From an uncultured Roseburia sp. (lineage in GTDB: Bacteria; Bacillota; Clostridia; Lachnospirales; Lachnospiraceae), in contig CAMSEJ010000104.1 of NCBI GenBank assembly GCA_947057405.1, positions 1-8,052 on the forward strand: a DNA stretch of 8,052 bases. The letters are read 5' to 3'. Both the position numbers and the translations under genes were made by a program. Below the pieces are notes generated by a model. It saw nothing but the letters and a program-made list of their open reading frames with translations. It was not told the origin of the DNA and searched no databases. Shown here piece by piece: positions 6,286-8,052 of this stretch. The stretch's first letter is position 1, and each line of letters begins with the position of its first letter.

Positions 6286-7734
6286 TTAAAACCATTTCCT
6301 GCCTTTTTTCCGAAACATTTTATTCTGTTTAATCGTCCGGTAGGGCGACTTTTCTTTTCCGTTCAAATGCAGCTTCCGTTTGATATTGTAGAAATTATCC
6401 ACAAATTTCCAGCCCAGAAAAACAAAAAGCCCCAAAAGCCCGGCACACAGCAGTCCGGCCGCAATCATTTTCGGTTCTATCCGAAATACCTTTTTTGTAT
6501 CCGTTCCCGCCGGCGGCTCTTCCCCCGGATGGATTTCTGCCGGACTTCCTGCCGATTCTGTCTGTGTATCGGATTGCTCGTGAAAATCAAACGTATCCGC
6601 CACCACATCCGTTGCCGTCAGATTCGCGCTGCCAACCAGCCGCCCGGCATAAGTATATTCAATGCTGCCCAGCACCGTTTCGTCCTGCTTCTCGTAATTT
6701 ACCTTAGAATCCACATCTTCAAATTCCGCCGTAATCGGCAGAATGATGCTGCTTGCGCCGTCCAGCGCCACAAACGGATCGCAGCTGCCCAGAATGGCTT
6801 CGCTCCCCGAATCCTTTTGTACACCGGAAGCCTCATGCTCCGCGACATTGACCTTTTTGAAATTATCAAAGCAGAAATCAAACAGCGCACGGGTATCGTC
6901 GTAATTACCGGTTGCCGGCGAATCAAGCACGACGCAGATTAAGGTCACGCCGTCTTTTTCCGCATAAGTCACCAGAGTGTAGTTGGCAGCCGAGGTATAC
7001 CCGGTCTTGCCGCCAAGGCAGTATTCATACAGGTACTGCCTCGTTCTTAAAGGATACAGCATCTGATGATGGTTGTGCAGGGGCGTTTCTTCATCCGTAT
7101 GTTTGTTGGTAAACGGGATGGTATAGGATTTCGTACCGCAGATAATGCGGAATGCCTCGTTTTGGTATGCCTCCCGCGCAATCAGCGCCATATCATACGC
7201 GCTGACATAATGCTGCTCATCCGGCAGGCCGTTGCAGTTATTAAAATGCGTATTCCGGCAGCCTAACGCCGCCGCCCTGTCATTCATCATCTGGATAAAC
7301 GTACCGATGTCGCCGGCCACATGCTCTGCCACCGCATAGGCGCACTCGTTTGCGGACGCCAGCATGACGCCGTACAGGCACTGCTCCATGGTCATTTCTT
7401 CACCGACGTCCCTTGCAATTCCCGATCCTTCGGTCTTGTAAACCGAGTCGTGGGAAAACGTCACCACTTCATCCATTTTGCTGTTCTCAAGCGCAAGCAG
7501 CGTGGTAAGGATTTTGGTAATGCTTGCCGGGTAATGCGGATCGTGGATGTTCTTTTCGTAAAGAACGGTCCCGGTCTCGGCTTCCATCACAATGCCTGCA
7601 GACGACTGGATCTGGGGACCGTCCGGCCAGTACTGGTTCTTTTTTGCCTGCCCGGCAGACAATGTCCGGGGAGCGCCTGCCAGAATAAGGATCACAATGC
7701 TGAGTAAAACGAATGCTCTTTTTTGTATCTTCAA
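6286..7734 (-). CDS. Serine-type D-Ala-D-Ala carboxypeptidase (peptidase S11, PBP5-like)
   Basis: With the TTG start chosen here the protein has 482 residues. It removes the terminal D-alanine from peptidoglycan stem peptides on the outer face of the membrane. Numbering from this start, the three active-site motifs are SITK (71-74, catalytic Ser71 and Lys74), SAN (127-129) and KTG (243-245). A signal sequence covers about 1-27 (basic KIQKR, then a long hydrophobic run ending near LSAG). A PBP5-type C-terminal domain follows to about 385, then a Pro/Glu/Thr-rich linker. One transmembrane helix (about 423-443) is followed by a very basic tail of about 39 residues. The frame also opens at an ATG at 7782, but that ATG lacks a Shine-Dalgarno sequence, lies in a hairpin loop, and would put 16 extra polar residues before the signal peptide. 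The TTG has GAGAGG 9 nt upstream. It is first in the leftward block and divergent from trmB. Confidence 0.93.
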   Translation of the reverse strand: MKIQKRAFVLLSIVILILAGAPRTLSAGQAKKNQYWPDGPQIQSSAGIVMEAETGTVLYEKNIHDPHYPASITKILTTLLALENSKMDEVVTFSHDSVYKTEGSGIARDVGEEMTMEQCLYGVMLASANECAYAVAEHVAGDIGTFIQMMNDRAAALGCRNTHFNNCNGLPDEQHYVSAYDMALIAREAYQNEAFRIICGTKSYTIPFTNKHTDEETPLHNHHQMLYPLRTRQYLYEYCLGGKTGYTSAANYTLVTYAEKDGVTLICVVLDSPATGNYDDTRALFDFCFDNFKKVNVAEHEASGVQKDSGSEAILGSCDPFVALDGASSIILPITAEFEDVDSKVNYEKQDETVLGSIEYTYAGRLVGSANLTATDVVADTFDFHEQSDTQTESAGSPAEIHPGEEPPAGTDTKKVFRIEPKMIAAGLLCAGLLGLFVFLGWKFVDNFYNIKRKLHLNGKEKSPYRTIKQNKMFRKKGRKWF

Positions 7735-7743
7735 GGCGGAATA

Positions 7744-7749
7744 CCTCTC
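7744..7749 (-). promoter_or_regulatory. Ribosome binding site supporting the TTG start of the carboxypeptidase
   Basis: GAGAGG on the minus strand lies 9 nt before TTG (7734-7732). Translation from there begins with a compact, typical signal peptide. The alternative ATG at 7782 is preceded by only GGG directly against the codon. Confidence 0.6.
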
Positions 7750-7760
7750 TTCTCTTTTTT

Positions 7761-7798
7761 GCACGGTATTTTGTCCTGTCATCCCAAAAATACCGTGC
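7761..7798 (-). promoter_or_regulatory. 12-bp perfect inverted repeat in the carboxypeptidase leader
   Basis: GCACGGTATTTT (7761-7772) is perfectly complementary to AAAATACCGTGC (7787-7798) around a 14-nt loop. The loop holds the ATG at 7782. It lies between the promoter candidate (7819-7847) and the Shine-Dalgarno sequence at 7744-7749, so it would form near the 5' end of the mRNA. No T-run follows on either strand, so a terminator is unlikely. A 5' stabilising hairpin, a translation control element or a protein operator are open options. Confidence 0.6.
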
Positions 7799-7818
7799 CG
7801 TATTTGCTGTCTGATTAC

Positions 7819-7847
7819 AGTATAAACTTACCGGTCCGGATCTGCAA
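7819..7847 (-). promoter_or_regulatory. Promoter candidate for the leftward block
   Basis: On the minus strand TTGCAG (7847-7842), a 17-nt spacer and TATACT (7824-7819) are found. The -10 matches the consensus at 5 of 6 positions; the -35 is weaker. The -10 hexamer is the same as in the internal candidate at 4780-4785. The spacer holds two adjoining palindromes, TCCGGA and ACCGGT, which could be a binding site but may be chance. Confidence 0.45.
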
Positions 7848-7864
7848 TACGAAAGTTTTTGTTC

Positions 7865-7893
7865 TTTTCATTTTTTGCAGAATTTGCTATATT
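7865..7893 (+). promoter_or_regulatory. Promoter candidate for trmB
   Basis: TTTTCA (7865-7870), a 17-nt spacer and TATATT (7888-7893) are found, with an extended -10 TG at 7885-7886. The start of transcription would be near 7900, giving a leader of about 50 nt before the trmB ATG. Confidence 0.45.
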
Positions 7894-7952
7894 ATTTACG
7901 GAGCGGAAATTTTTTTGCCGCGACTACTAATGAACAGAAATGAGGTATCCAG

Positions 7953-8052
7953 ATGCGATTAAGAAATATAAAAGGAGCCGACGAGGCCGTTGCAGCCAGT
8001 CCTAACTGCATTTCGTCCCCGGCCGCATTCCGGGGACGCTGGCATGAATATT
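7953..8052 (+). CDS. trmB: TrmB, tRNA (guanine-46-N7)-methyltransferase, 5' fragment
   Basis: Only the first 33 codons are present; the gene runs off the right edge. The N-terminus begins MRLRNIKGADEAVAAS and later has FRGRWHEY, which match the start of Firmicutes TrmB proteins (MRLRNI..., then a K/R-G-x-W-x-E-x-F pattern). The family makes m7G46 in the variable loop of tRNAs using SAM; the SAM-binding domain lies beyond the window. GAGG sits 7 nt before the ATG, and a promoter candidate lies about 60 nt upstream. The gene is divergent from the carboxypeptidase, with about 218 nt between the two starts. The call rests on a short stretch, so it is less sure than the full-length genes. Confidence 0.78.
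   Translation, partial: MRLRNIKGADEAVAASPNCISSPAAFRGRWHEY

Noticed and set aside
5944..6942. A 332-codon open frame on the plus strand
   Set aside because: It is antisense to the decarboxylase and carboxypeptidase genes, both of which have clear family motifs. Its product is Arg/Phe-rich with no recognisable domain.
7900..7922. A short GCGG/CCGC pairing with a T-run in the trmB leader
   Set aside because: The stem is only 4 bp and the T-run lies in the loop, so it is too weak to call a terminator or attenuator.
7723..7962. A 79-codon plus-strand frame crossing the divergent intergenic region
   Set aside because: It overlaps the carboxypeptidase start and the trmB start in another frame and has no family features. 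The region reads as promoters and leaders.

Overview
The window looks like ordinary chromosomal housekeeping sequence from a low-to-mid GC Gram-positive anaerobe, most likely a Clostridia member of Lachnospiraceae type. This placement is inferred from gene order, protein style and moderately high GC; no 16S or other direct taxonomic marker is present. I see no mobile element, CRISPR array, tRNA or rRNA, and no clearly new multi-gene system.

Layout: eight genes run leftwards (minus strand) as one tightly packed block, and one gene starts rightwards at the right edge. In transcription order the block is: a secreted D-Ala-D-Ala carboxypeptidase (7734 to 6286), a PLP-dependent Orn/Lys/Arg decarboxylase-family enzyme (6237 to 4795), a guanylate-kinase-like protein (4673 to 4074), YaaR (4073 to 3633), DNA polymerase III delta' HolB (3601 to 2609), RicT/YaaT (2607 to 1699), the TrmN6/YabB tRNA methyltransferase (1733 to 972) and the 16S rRNA methyltransferase RsmI (957 to 109). 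From the kinase-like gene onward the genes abut, overlap or sit within about 31 nt, which points to co-transcription and translational coupling. A stem-loop at 72-104 follows rsmI. The divergent gene at 7953 is the 5' end of trmB, cut by the window edge.

The block is the Clostridia version of the Bacillus subtilis yaaO-tmk-yaaQ-yaaR-holB-ricT-yabA-yabB-yazA-rsmI cluster. Four differences stand out: a guanylate-kinase-fold protein sits where thymidylate kinase is expected, and yaaQ (darA), yabA and yazA are absent. The roles of the block span peptidoglycan trimming, polyamine or amino-acid metabolism, nucleotide phosphorylation, the clamp loader, RNA processing (RicT), and rRNA and tRNA methylation.

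The regulatory regions repay attention. The 121-nt gap before the kinase-like gene holds a promoter candidate (TTGTAA-17-TATACT) and a strong 45-nt stem-loop. The divergent region between the carboxypeptidase and trmB holds one promoter candidate per strand and a 12-bp perfect inverted repeat. The loop of that repeat contains the upstream ATG of the carboxypeptidase frame; a downstream TTG with a Shine-Dalgarno sequence looks like the true start.
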